Source: Clostridia bacterium (lineage in GTDB: Bacteria > Bacillota > Clostridia > Lachnospirales > Lachnospiraceae). From it: DNA of 64,000 nucleotides. The stretch spans positions 1 to 64,000 of the forward strand of contig CAJTIM010000016.1 of NCBI GenBank assembly GCA_910576325.1. Reading direction: 5' to 3'. Positions 25,178 through 36,443 of this stretch are shown here, one piece after another. Within the stretch, counting starts at the first letter, position 1. The number at the start of each line of letters is the position of its first letter. Position numbers and translations under genes: made by a program. Under the pieces are notes generated by a model. It saw only the letters and a list, made by a program, of their open reading frames with translations. It had not been told where the DNA came from and ran no database searches.

Positions 25178-26041
25178 ATGAAAATATCATTACGAAATGT
25201 TTCAAAGCAGTATAAGGGCAAGTATGCCCTGAAGGATTTCACTACGGAACTTACGGAGGGTGTCTATGGGCTTTTGGGCGCTAACGGTGCGGGAAAGACG
25301 ACACTGATCAATATACTTGTGGGTATTTTGGGAAGCGATGGCGGAACGGTTTTGATTGACGGACAGGATGCAGGAACTTTGGGTAAGGACTTCCTGTCAA
25401 AAATCGGATATATGCCGCAATATCCTGTCTTCTACCGGGATTTTACTGTAATGGATTTTCTGCTGTATATGTGCGCACTGAAAGGAATCCCTGACGAACA
25501 GGGGAAAAAACGAGCTTTGGAGCTTCTTAGCATTGTCAATCTTTCAGATGCGAAAGAGAAAAAGATTGGCGCTCTTTCCGGCGGTATGCGGCAGAGGGTC
25601 GGCATTGTCCAGGCGATGCTGGGCGATCCTGAAATTCTTATTTTGGATGAGCCGACAGCAGGGCTTGATCCCAGTGAACGTATCCGTTTCCGCAACTTGA
25701 TCTCAAAATTCGCACAGGGACGGACAGTTTTGCTGGCCACCCATATCGTTTCCGATGTGGAGTGTATCGCAAAGGAGATTATGATCTTAAAGGAAGGCTC
25801 CTTAATAACCCAGGGAACTACCGACACATTAGAACAGAATATCTATGGGAAAGTGTGGGAGGTGACAGTAAACGGGGAAGACGCCGCCAGACTTGGAAGC
25901 GAATATTATGTCAGCAATATGAAACAGCAGGGGGAACGCTTTTTGGTAAGAATCGTAAGCGATATGCTGCCTGCTTCAGACGCAGTAAAGGTTTCCCCTA
26001 ATCTGGAAGATGTATTTCTGTATTACTTCCGCGGGCAATGA
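25178..26041 (+). CDS. ABC transporter ATP-binding protein
   Basis: 287-aa ATPase of the ABC-2/Nod-DRA exporter class. Walker A GLLGANGAGKTT, Q-loop GYMPQYPVFYRD, signature LSGGMRQRVGIVQ, Walker B ILILDEPTAGLDPSERI, H-loop LATHIVSDVE. The C-terminal stretch after residue 225 is the usual extra domain. It should power the two permeases downstream (26130 and 27475). Confidence 0.93.
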   Translation: MKISLRNVSKQYKGKYALKDFTTELTEGVYGLLGANGAGKTTLINILVGILGSDGGTVLIDGQDAGTLGKDFLSKIGYMPQYPVFYRDFTVMDFLLYMCALKGIPDEQGKKRALELLSIVNLSDAKEKKIGALSGGMRQRVGIVQAMLGDPEILILDEPTAGLDPSERIRFRNLISKFAQGRTVLLATHIVSDVECIAKEIMILKEGSLITQGTTDTLEQNIYGKVWEVTVNGEDAARLGSEYYVSNMKQQGERFLVRIVSDMLPASDAVKVSPNLEDVFLYYFRGQ

Positions 26042-26113
26042 GCCAAGCGGGCATGCTTGCATGTCCATTTGGCGAATGCCGCGGGAGTCGCAAGACCCTC
26101 CGCGGGCAATGAG
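26027..26113 (+). repeat. Hairpin insert flanked by a 14-bp direct repeat
   Basis: TCCGCGGGCAATGAG occurs at the very end of the ATPase gene (to 26042) and again at 26099-26113. The DNA between contains GGGCATGC-TT-GCATGTCC inside CCAA/TTGG and a second hairpin GCGGGAGTCGCAAGACCCTC. It looks like a short mobile hairpin that duplicated its 14-bp target, separating the ATPase from the permease gene. Confidence 0.6.
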
Positions 26114-26129
26114 TTAAGGGAGAGATCAT

Positions 26130-27410
26130 ATGACACGCTTAATCAAATATGAATTTTACAAATTATTCTGCAAGCGGTCAATACTTGTTGTATTCCTATT
26201 GTTCAGTGTAATAAACCTGTTCAAAATAAACAGCGAATTCCACTCGTATTCCTACCTGGCGGACGGAAATGACAGCCGCAGTTGGAACAGCGTGTATTGG
26301 CAGCTTTATGAGGATTACAGAGGGGAGATCACTGCTGAAAAAATCAATCATCTTCTTTCCATATATCAGCCGTTAGCAGACGCTACGGCTGATATGACAG
26401 CAAGCACAGCCAAAGACAATCCGGATATGATGACGGGGAATATATACAGTGACCGGAATATCTTGGAAAAATACTATGTGGAGCCTATGGAATATTTCTA
26501 TCATTATCAGACTTATGCCCTTCAAGTGGCAGAGAGGGCAAAGGAAAATGCCGCTGTTTACAAAGAACGGGGGCAGACTGTAGAAGTACGTAAAAACAGT
26601 GTGATCTATCACCTTTATTCAGGGCGGAGCATAAAAGACTTTGCCTATGAGGAGATGTATAACTATTATCTGAACTATGATTTTTCGGTCATATTGGTTT
26701 TATTTCTTTGTCTGTACGGGGTTGTCAGTACCTTTGTCTGCGAAAAGGAAACACAGATGGATATGCTGCTGTTGACAAATCCGGGCGGCGGTAAAAAGAC
26801 CACATTTGCTAAAATTACTGCGGCTTCTTTGTTTGTAATCAGTGTGGCCATATGGTTTTCTGTTGTGGATTATATTGGCTTTGTGTATTTCTTCGGAACA
26901 GCGGAAGGAGGAAATCTTCCGCTGTATGCTGTCAGCAATTTCAGCACGGCTGCGGTAAACTGTAATTTATGGCAATATGCGATTCTGTCCGCAGTGACAA
27001 AGGCAGTGGGCGTATGGACGATGAGCATGGTGTTTCTATTGATTTCCTTGTTTGGGCACAGTGTCCTTGTTCCGTTTGTCGCTGATTTCGGAGCAGCCCT
27101 GTGTTTTATTATTACAGGTGCGTCGCAGAGCTGTTTCAGTAATACCTGGCTCAAGATTATAAACCCATATTCGCTGCTTGCTAACCGCATACTATTTGGC
27201 AAGACCGAGTTTATTGATTTTGCAGGATATCCGGTACAGAGCTTCCAGGCAGCAATTATTTTTGCCATATCCGCAGGGGTGGTTTCCATAACGGCAATGA
27301 TGATGCTTTCTAAAAGGAACTCTTATATTTTCTGCTGGATGGTAAAGTCGCGAAGGCGCACGAGAGGAACTTTCATGAGTGCCCTTTCGAATGAAAGTTC
27401 CTCTCATTAA
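26130..27410 (+). CDS. ABC-2 type permease with a repeat-derived C-terminus
   Basis: 426 aa. One N-terminal membrane segment (about 18-36), a 150-residue soluble loop, then about five segments from residue 185 on (SVILVLFLCLYGVVSTFVC and others), a common layout for ABC-2 export permeases. After the last segment and SKRNSYIFCWM the final 22 codons, starting VKSRRRTRGTF, lie inside copy B of the structured repeat, so the natural C-terminus has been replaced or extended. Start follows AAGGGAGAGATCAT. Partner of the ATPase at 25178. Confidence 0.85.
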   Translation: MTRLIKYEFYKLFCKRSILVVFLLFSVINLFKINSEFHSYSYLADGNDSRSWNSVYWQLYEDYRGEITAEKINHLLSIYQPLADATADMTASTAKDNPDMMTGNIYSDRNILEKYYVEPMEYFYHYQTYALQVAERAKENAAVYKERGQTVEVRKNSVIYHLYSGRSIKDFAYEEMYNYYLNYDFSVILVLFLCLYGVVSTFVCEKETQMDMLLLTNPGGGKKTTFAKITAASLFVISVAIWFSVVDYIGFVYFFGTAEGGNLPLYAVSNFSTAAVNCNLWQYAILSAVTKAVGVWTMSMVFLLISLFGHSVLVPFVADFGAALCFIITGASQSCFSNTWLKIINPYSLLANRILFGKTEFIDFAGYPVQSFQAAIIFAISAGVVSITAMMMLSKRNSYIFCWMVKSRRRTRGTFMSALSNESSSH

Positions 27411-27470
27411 ATATGCGCCGAAGTGACTTTACCCTTTAGTGCTGTCGCGCAGCGACTTTAAATAGGAGGA
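27334..27470 (+). repeat. Structured intergenic repeat, copy B (overlaps a coding end)
   Basis: Stem 2 is GTAAAGTCGC (27342-27351) with GTGACTTTAC (27423-27432), and its inner stem GAGAGGAACTTTCAT (27362-27376) with ATGAAAGTTCCTCTC (27391-27405) is a perfect 15 bp. Stem 3 GTCGC-GCA-GCGAC follows, then AAATAGGAGGA. Stem 1 is reduced to its right end (GCTGGATGG). Positions 27342-27410 also code for the end of the permease. Confidence 0.9.
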
Positions 27471-27474
27471 TAAA

Positions 27475-29484
27475 ATGTCTGGATTTATGTACGAAGTAAA
27501 AAAGATTATGCTCTGGCAAAGGGGGCTGTTCTATATTGCCCTTGTCCTGCTTTTTGGCACGGTCTGGCTTGCCTTGTCCGACAACCCTGTAGACATAGCG
27601 ATGGAGCAGTATAAAAATGAATATGACTGGTATCTGGAAAAGGTAAACGGATACTGCACCGAGGAATCTTCCCTTTATCTGGAGCAGGAGGCGGAGCGGA
27701 TTGCAAAAGCGAAGGAGAGGCAGAACAGCCTTTTGGAGAACTACTATGACGGGAAGATCAGTGAAAGTGAATATAAAAAAGAGAGCCGGGAAATAGAGAA
27801 GGTTCTGGAGCGTCAAAATGGATTTGAGGTTATCTATCAGCAATATCTCTATATCTGCGAAAATGCGGGGAACCGCTGTTTTCTCCGGACAAACGGATGG
27901 ATGGGGCTTCTTGGCAAAGGTACACTTAATTTCATTCTCTTCCTTGGCATTTTGCTGATTGTTACGCCTGTTTTCTGTTCTGAGTACAGCTGCCAGATGG
28001 ACACCCTGATCCTGACTGCAAGGGAGGGGCGAAAAAGCGCTCTGTATAAGCTGCTCATTATTACCACGGCCGTTCTTTTCCTGTCGCTTTGCATTTCGCT
28101 TATTGAATACGGATTTTACAGGTTCAAATACGGACTGCCGGATGGGGATTATCCGATTCAGAGTATTCGTTACTTTGCAGACAGCAGCAAGGATATGTCG
28201 CTGCTGGAGGGATATGTATCAATAGGGCTGCTCCGGATGTTTGGCGGTGTGTTTCTTGCGATACTCCTGATGTTTATTTCCGTTTTAGCAAAAAAATATG
28301 CGGTCACCCTGCTGACTGGTGCGGTGTCCGTGATGATTCCCTATATAGGCTTATCAAAAACCGGCATTTACCGTCTGCCTCTGCCGCTGCCGTTTCTGCT
28401 TGGAACAGATTTTTTCGCAGGGGATATTGTTATGAGCGATGCCCTGACGGGTGATGAGAAAATTGTTTTTGCGGAGGTTGGTACGGTTACGCTGTTGACC
28501 TTGCTCTTTGTATCCGTGCTTTTGTGTACTTTGGCCGTTGTCTGGATTTTACGGCGCAATTCTAACAGATGGCTGATGAAATCAGGGCAAAAGAAGCGTG
28601 GGGCGGCTTTCGTTGTCATGTTTGGCCTGGCATTGGCAGTGACGGGATGTTCAGGCCGTGGAAAAACGGGAAGCGTTGTCTATAATTCATCGGCAGGGTA
28701 TGACTGTATGGGATATGAAATCATACAAGATGCAGGGGATTTTGATTATTCTCTCAAAAATACTTCCACGGGGGAAACATATCCTTTAGCACGTTCTCCT
28801 ATGTTTGGGGTATTTTCTGATGAAGAAGAAATATGTGCGTTTTATGTGTGTCCGCCATATCTGTATTACACCACATCGGTTATGGAAAGCTATGTCAACC
28901 GGGTGGGAAACTATAACAGCAATATAACGAAAGTGTCGGTTGTAGAGCTGAATCTGAATACCTTTGAGGAAAAAACAATCTTTGAGCAGATGACGAATTC
29001 CGGGCGTTCTCTTTTGGGCATTGACTATGAAACGGGGGATAAATGGAAGTTCCTGGATTTTCACCACGCTTTTTTCCTGAATGACGATAACCTGTTTTTC
29101 ATTGGCAATGACGGCATAACAAAAGTAAACCGGTATACCGGAAAAACTGTAAAGCTCGACATTCCTGTAAACGGAAATATTTCATTCGATGGGGAAAGCA
29201 TCTTTTACAAAAATGAACAGGGGGTTTTAACAAGATATGACGTTTCCGGTAATGAAACTTACACATATGAAAATATAGCTGCATATGATTTCTGCATGGA
29301 TGAGCAGTCAATCTATTATATTTCCAGAACGGACGGCGGAGACTTGTATTCCTGCGGCAAGGACGGGAATAACAAGGAATTGATCAGTCATATACCTGCA
29401 ATGTCTGTTACCTGTGATACAGAAAATATTTATGTGTTATCAAAAGAAAGTGGTGAGGAAATCGCTTTACCAAAAAGCCATTGA
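27475..29484 (+). CDS. ABC-2 permease fused to a lipoprotein-like propeller domain
   Basis: 669 aa. Residues 1-367 are an ABC-2 permease with one N-terminal membrane segment, a coiled-coil-like Glu/Lys-rich loop (about 55-115) and about five later segments. From Met368 the sequence reads MKSGQKKRGAAFVVMFGLAL then AVTGC, a complete lipoprotein signal with Cys392, followed by about 275 residues of propeller-like (DUF5050-type) repeats. No SD precedes the internal ATG at 28576, so the product is probably one chain. An intact lipoprotein gene seems to have been joined to the permease by loss of a stop. Start follows copy B's AGGAGGATAAA. Confidence 0.85.
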   Translation: MSGFMYEVKKIMLWQRGLFYIALVLLFGTVWLALSDNPVDIAMEQYKNEYDWYLEKVNGYCTEESSLYLEQEAERIAKAKERQNSLLENYYDGKISESEYKKESREIEKVLERQNGFEVIYQQYLYICENAGNRCFLRTNGWMGLLGKGTLNFILFLGILLIVTPVFCSEYSCQMDTLILTAREGRKSALYKLLIITTAVLFLSLCISLIEYGFYRFKYGLPDGDYPIQSIRYFADSSKDMSLLEGYVSIGLLRMFGGVFLAILLMFISVLAKKYAVTLLTGAVSVMIPYIGLSKTGIYRLPLPLPFLLGTDFFAGDIVMSDALTGDEKIVFAEVGTVTLLTLLFVSVLLCTLAVVWILRRNSNRWLMKSGQKKRGAAFVVMFGLALAVTGCSGRGKTGSVVYNSSAGYDCMGYEIIQDAGDFDYSLKNTSTGETYPLARSPMFGVFSDEEEICAFYVCPPYLYYTTSVMESYVNRVGNYNSNITKVSVVELNLNTFEEKTIFEQMTNSGRSLLGIDYETGDKWKFLDFHHAFFLNDDNLFFIGNDGITKVNRYTGKTVKLDIPVNGNISFDGESIFYKNEQGVLTRYDVSGNETYTYENIAAYDFCMDEQSIYYISRTDGGDLYSCGKDGNNKELISHIPAMSVTCDTENIYVLSKESGEEIALPKSH

Positions 29485-29531
29485 TTCCCGCGGGGTGTTG
29501 ACTTATTCCAGATTGAGGAACAAATGCGGCA

Positions 29532-30341
29532 ATGAACAGGAAACAATACCAAAAGAGGAAAAAACTCAGAAAGAGAAAGATGAAGCGGCTTATGATTGCG
29601 TATCTGCTGAGGGCAATCGTTATACTGATACCAATTATAATGATGATACTTATGGCTTGCGGATGTCTTTACATATACGAGAGATTTACAAAGGAAGATG
29701 AAAAGGTAAATAAATACACGGATATATACACAGGTAGAAACGCAGGCAGCGATGTTGTTCCTGTTGCTTCAGCAGAGAATAATGCCCCGGGGTTTTGTGT
29801 TGTCGTGGATGCAGGGCATGGAGGAAGTGACGGAGGTACGGTCAGCGGCAAGGCAGTAGAAAAGGATATTAACCTTTCGGTTGCGCTGAAGCTGAAAGCT
29901 ATTCTGGAGAATGACAATATAGAAGTTATCCTGACCAGAAGCTCCGATGAAAATATGAGCCTTGCAGAGCGTACTTCCGTTGCAAATGCCTCCAATGCAG
30001 ATTTTTTTATCAGTCTTCATTGCAATTATTATGAGAAGGGTGCCCAGATAGCTGGTTTGGAATGTTATTACAACAATTCAAATGCGACAGAAAGCAAAGG
30101 ATATGCAGAAAGTATCATCAACGCAGTTTCGCTAAGTGAGGATATTGAAACGAGGTACGCAAAAACAGAGGGCTATTATGTTTTGCGAAACACGCAAATG
30201 CCCGCTGTTTTGGTAGAAATGGGATTTCTCTCAAATTATTCTGAGAGTCAAAAGCTGCTGGATGATGATTATCAGGAAAGTTTGGCACAGAGAATTGCAG
30301 AAGGAATTTCCAATGAAATAAAGAGAAGAGAGAATCTGTGA
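29532..30341 (+). CDS. N-acetylmuramoyl-L-alanine amidase (Amidase_3), membrane-anchored
   Basis: Cuts the bond between MurNAc and the stem peptide in the cell wall. 269 aa with a very basic N-terminus, one membrane anchor (about residues 24-47), a short linker, and the zinc amidase domain from about residue 87. Metal and catalytic residues are visible in VVVDAGHGGSDGG, VEKDINLSVALK, FISLHCN and VLVEMGFLSN. It closes the operon of lipoproteins and ABC exporter, so the transporter may control wall hydrolysis, as in FtsEX-type systems; this is an inference from position. Confidence 0.92.
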   Translation: MNRKQYQKRKKLRKRKMKRLMIAYLLRAIVILIPIIMMILMACGCLYIYERFTKEDEKVNKYTDIYTGRNAGSDVVPVASAENNAPGFCVVVDAGHGGSDGGTVSGKAVEKDINLSVALKLKAILENDNIEVILTRSSDENMSLAERTSVANASNADFFISLHCNYYEKGAQIAGLECYYNNSNATESKGYAESIINAVSLSEDIETRYAKTEGYYVLRNTQMPAVLVEMGFLSNYSESQKLLDDDYQESLAQRIAEGISNEIKRRENL

Positions 30342-30430
30342 AGAACAATAAAAAAGGCGATAGCGCCAAAAGAGATAATCATAAAGAAATAGAAAACTGT
30401 CAGAATCAAAAGTAGGACGAGGAAATAAAA

Positions 30431-30632
30431 GTGGTAGATTATTCACAATTTGAAGCAAGTACAAAATCGGGACAAGTGGGAGGTTCTGAAAGAAATCGCA
30501 AAGAAATTCCCGGATCTCGGAAACGGGAATCTGATTCTGCCGGATGAAAATTATGTTCCTTTCGGGAAAAAGAATTATATGGACAGCAACTGCCAAGCGC
30601 TCAATCAGCAGGGAGAGATGGCGGACTGGTAG
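30431..30632 (+). pseudogene. Internally deleted second copy of the DUF3239-like gene
   Basis: GTG 30431 begins VVDYSQFEASTKSG, matching residues 1-14 of the protein at 12765 (MVDYSQFEASVKSG). The sequence then jumps, in another frame, to KWEVLKEIAKKFPDLGNGNL and FGKKNYMDSN, matching its last 55 residues or so. About 170 codons are missing and the frame is broken. SD GACGAGGAAATAAAA is kept. It ends by running into a transketolase-like remnant. Confidence 0.85.
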
Positions 30633-30763
30633 CGGAGACTATCTGCGATATGCCGGCTCATGCACCGCTGAGGCGGATAGGCGTAGAAGATGTATTTACG
30701 GAGTCCGGCCCCTTAAAAGCCGTGAAGGAAAAGTATGGGCTGACCGTGGAAATAGTTCTGTAA
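30620..30763 (+). pseudogene. 3' remnant of a transketolase C-terminal subunit gene
   Basis: The frame ending at TAA 30761-30763 reads GGLVAETICDMPAHAPLRRI then GVEDVFTESGPLKAVKEKYG and LTVEIVL, 47 codons. This matches the closing segment of split transketolase (TktC) or related thiamine-dependent enzymes (GG..AEV, RIGV.D.F.ESG, EKYGLT). The 5' part is absent from the window. It marks the right edge of the accessory island and overlaps the right copy of the 17-bp direct repeat. Confidence 0.7.
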
Positions 30764-30774
30764 AGCTGAGATAA
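30758..30774. repeat. Right copy of the 17-bp direct repeat
   Basis: CTGTAAAGCTGAGATAA, identical to 9655-9671. It starts in the last sense codon of the transketolase-like remnant. The 3' ends of genes are frequent integration sites. Confidence 0.4.
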
Positions 30775-30776
30775 GA

Positions 30777-30813
30777 AAAGGGGATGTCACAGAGAAAGAC
30801 ATCTCTTTTTCTT
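30777..30813 (+). terminator. Terminator after the transketolase-like remnant
   Basis: GGGATGTC (30781-30788) pairs with GACATCTC (30798-30805), a G-U pair included, followed by TTTTTC. It closes transcription before the groESL promoter. Confidence 0.65.
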
Positions 30814-30861
30814 TCGAAAAATTTTTAAAATCTTAAAAATATAAAAAATTCATAAAATGTG

Positions 30862-30929
30862 TTGACAAATAAAATGGAAAGCATTAATATAATACCCGTA
30901 AGTTAGCACTCGATCTTGGTGAGTGCTAA
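30862..30929 (+). promoter_or_regulatory. groESL promoter with CIRCE operator (HrcA site)
   Basis: TTGACA (30862-30867), a 17-bp spacer and TAATAT (30885-30890), then the full CIRCE inverted repeat TTAGCACTC (30903-30911), N9, GAGTGCTAA (30921-30929). CIRCE is bound by the heat-shock repressor HrcA. Confidence 0.97.
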
Positions 30930-30968
30930 TAAAGAAAACGACAACAATAGAATCAAGGAGGAATAGAA

Positions 30969-31253
30969 ATGAAATTAGTACCATTAGGCGACAGAGTTGT
31001 ACTGAAACAGTTTGAAGCAGAAGAGACAACGGCATCCGGAATTATTCTGGCCAGCAAGTCCCAGGAAAAGCCGCAGCAGGCAGAAGTTATCGCAGTAGGA
31101 CCTGGCGGAATGGTGGATGGAAAAGAAGTTACCATGCATGTGAAGGAAGGCGATAAGGTTATCTATTCCAAGTATGCGGGCAATGAGGTGAAGCTCGGCG
31201 ACGAAGAGTTTATCATTGTGAAGCAGAACGACATCCTTGCAATTGTAGAATAA
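30969..31253 (+). CDS. groES: Co-chaperonin GroES
   Basis: 94-aa lid of the GroEL folding chamber. [14 protein letters not shown], the mobile loop [20 protein letters not shown] and the closing [16 protein letters not shown] are standard. AAGGAGGAATAGAA precedes the ATG. Under HrcA control through CIRCE; groEL follows after 86 bp. Confidence 0.99.
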   Translation: MKLVPLGDRVVLKQFEAEETTASGIILASKSQEKPQQAEVIAVGPGGMVDGKEVTMHVKEGDKVIYSKYAGNEVKLGDEEFIIVKQNDILAIVE

Positions 31254-31321
31254 AGCGTGTATTGACAGCATAAGCCTTTTGAGGCAGGTCGATAATACCG
31301 AAAGGAAAGCATAACAAATAA

Positions 31322-32962
<1,641 letters not shown>

Positions 32963-33011
32963 TTAAAAGCCTGTACTGTAAAGACAAATGTCCGTGTAAT
33001 AAAAACAAGTC

Positions 33012-33040
33012 AAAAAAGTGGCCTTCGGGTCACTTTTTTG
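33012..33040 (+). terminator. Rho-independent terminator after groEL
   Basis: AAAAAAGTG-GCC-TTCG-GGT-CACTTTTTT (33012-33039): a stable stem with a TTCG tetraloop and T6. Confidence 0.92.
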
Positions 33041-33063
33041 TTAGAATTTTGTAAGAAATTGTA

Positions 33064-33092
33064 TTGACATTAACCTCTCTTTTCGCTAATAT
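33064..33092 (+). promoter_or_regulatory. guaB promoter
   Basis: TTGACA (33064-33069), a 17-bp spacer, TAATAT (33087-33092). Between it and the start is a perfect inverted repeat GTAACAG (33130-33136) / CTGTTAC (33151-33157), which could be an operator or leader hairpin. Confidence 0.75.
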
Positions 33093-33116
33093 AGGAAATT
33101 AATATAAACAAAATGA

Positions 33117-34640
<1,524 letters not shown>

Positions 34641-34730
34641 GACTTATCCTTACGGGCGGGGCTTTTATCCGCGTATAAAAGGATTGCCAAAAGCATCTGT
34701 TTGAAAGGGATATTTCGTATAAAAATAATA

Positions 34731-34787
34731 AAAATCACTTTGGAATGACTTTTTTGTAAAAATAAATCATTTTAAAGTGATTTTTTG
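34731..34787 (+). terminator. Terminator after guaB
   Basis: AAAATCACTTT (34731-34741) and AAAGTGATTTT (34774-34784) form an 11-bp stem around a long loop, ending in T6. The rest of 34641-34940 shows an AT-rich promoter-like stretch without a clear -35/-10 pair. Confidence 0.65.
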
Positions 34788-34940
34788 TTGGAAACGAATC
34801 TTTCTTCCATTATAATAGGTTAAGAGAATTTTTAAAAAAGATTTAATGTTTTCTGTAGTAATTCCTAATTCACATACGTTATTATATATGTAAAAGACAA
34901 GCAAAAGACGCGTATTTTGCAGGGGAGGGGGACCCTTAAG

Positions 34941-35501
34941 ATGCTTTTATACTTATCCATGTTGGACACCCAGGAGGAAAAAGACAAATTTACTCTTATT
35001 TATGAACAGTATCAGCAGTTCTGCTGGTATGTGGCATATCAGCTTCTTGGAGATGCCCATTTGGCGGAAGATGCGGTGCAGGAGGCATTTCTGGCTCTCA
35101 CCAGGCATCTTGATAAGGTAGAGAACGTGGACAGTCCGAGGACGAAGAAGTTTCTTATGACTATCGTAAAGAGCAAAGCCATTGACATTTTGCGCAAAAA
35201 CAAAGCGGAAACCTGCTCTTCGGAGGACATAAGCCTTGAGATACCGGACCCATCTTCGGACATTTTGGACCAGTATATTACAAAAGAAAATTATGATTAT
35301 CTGATATCCTGTATTTTAGAGCTTGACGAGGCATACCGCGTGGTATTCGAGTATAAGTATCTGCATCAGATGTCAGACACAGAGATTGCCGGGCTGCTGA
35401 ATATTTCCCCCAAGCTGGCAAATGTGAGATTTTACCGTGCAAGAAAGAAGCTTCAGGAAATGCTGGAAAAGGAGGTGGCAGGCCGTGCCGGGAAGCGATA
35501 A
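34941..35501 (+). CDS. ECF-type RNA polymerase sigma factor
   Basis: 186 aa from ATG 34941, chosen because GGGAGGGGGACCC precedes it; an upstream TTG at 34917 has none. Region 2 (about residues 14-80) carries YQFCWYVAYQLLGDAHLAED AVQEAF, and region 4 (about 120-175) the helix-turn-helix MSDTEIAGLLNISPKLANVR. No region 1 or 3. The stop overlaps the next gene by 17 bp, the usual sigma/anti-sigma coupling. Confidence 0.9.
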   Translation: MLLYLSMLDTQEEKDKFTLIYEQYQQFCWYVAYQLLGDAHLAEDAVQEAFLALTRHLDKVENVDSPRTKKFLMTIVKSKAIDILRKNKAETCSSEDISLEIPDPSSDILDQYITKENYDYLISCILELDEAYRVVFEYKYLHQMSDTEIAGLLNISPKLANVRFYRARKKLQEMLEKEVAGRAGKR

Positions 35502-36405
35502 AAAAGACAAAGCCTTAGACGCAAAAGAAGAGCTTTTGAAGGAAGCGCTGGACGCCTGCATGGAGGAGCAGTTAAGCTTCATTCCCCCGGAGTGTGAGAT
35601 TGCCCGTATGCATACCTTCTCCCAAGAATTTCGGGAGTACATGGAAAAGCTTTTAAAGACCAAGGGCCGTCCGGAGCGGCGGACCATTCACCGAAAAGAA
35701 TTTATTTACAGCTTTAACCGGGTGGCGGCTTGTATTCTTGTGCTCTTTGTAGTGGCGGGAGTCTTTGCGGGAGGATTGCTTCTGGTATCAAAAAGCGGCT
35801 CGAAGAGCAGTACGGATATGTCCGCCCCGGCGGAAGCTCCGTCAGAGACAGAAGCCGAAGCTCCTGCGTCTGAGGAGGCGGGAGCGGACCAGAATACTGC
35901 GGCAGGAGGAGCGGAAGAACCGGACGAGGCTTTGGCGGGAGATTCCGGCGAGGCCGAGGCGCCCGAGAGCGTGGAATACATGGGCGGCAGGATTTTCCTG
36001 GCTGACAATCAGAGACTTCAGGAAAAAACGGAGACTGTGAAAACTCTTGTGAACAGCCCTGTGATTGCACGGGATGCGGAGAGCATCAAGGTAACGATTG
36101 GAAATATGGACGAACGGCCGATTTACTATTATGCCTCTATGGATCTGGAGGTACTCATTGACGGCGCCTGGTATCTCGTGCCGCCGAAGGAAAAGCCTAC
36201 GGAGGAGGAAGAGCGCCGTCTGGTAAGCCTTGAGCCGGGCATGGCTCAGGATGAAGAGATTTTTCCGGATAACTATGAGTTTGATTATGATGCAGAGATG
36301 TACCGGGTAGTCACCTACCTGGACGGTCTGATCCTGTGCTCGCAGTTCCGCTTCGAAAATCCGGAGGAGGATCTGGAGGAAGCGCTGGAACAGACATGGG
36401 AGTAG
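35485..36405 (+). CDS. Membrane-anchored anti-sigma-like protein with an Ig-like C-terminal domain
   Basis: About 306 aa from GTG 35485 (after AAAAGGAGGTGGCAGGCC). The cytoplasmic N-terminal 75 residues would contact the sigma factor; one membrane segment VAACILVLFVVAGVFAGGLL follows; then an Ala/Glu/Pro-rich linker and an outside domain with IKVTIGNMDERPIYYYASMD and DGAWYLVPP, like the Ig-like domains found in Lachnospiraceae surface proteins. Coupled to the sigma gene, so an anti-sigma role is likely. A 3' fragment of the structured repeat starts right after the stop. Confidence 0.75.
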   Translation: MPGSDKKDKALDAKEELLKEALDACMEEQLSFIPPECEIARMHTFSQEFREYMEKLLKTKGRPERRTIHRKEFIYSFNRVAACILVLFVVAGVFAGGLLLVSKSGSKSSTDMSAPAEAPSETEAEAPASEEAGADQNTAAGGAEEPDEALAGDSGEAEAPESVEYMGGRIFLADNQRLQEKTETVKTLVNSPVIARDAESIKVTIGNMDERPIYYYASMDLEVLIDGAWYLVPPKEKPTEEEERRLVSLEPGMAQDEEIFPDNYEFDYDAEMYRVVTYLDGLILCSQFRFENPEEDLEEALEQTWE

Positions 36406-36443
36406 ACTTTACCCTTTAGTGCCGTCGCGCAGCGACTTTTAAT
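36406..36443 (+). repeat. 3' fragment of the structured repeat (fragment E)
   Basis: Immediately after the TAG, ACTTTACCCTTTAGTGCC leads into the GTCGC-GCA-GCGAC hairpin and CTTTTAATAG, identical in order to the end of the full copies. It joins the 5' end of copy C directly, giving a head-to-tail arrangement with AATAG at the joint. Confidence 0.85.
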
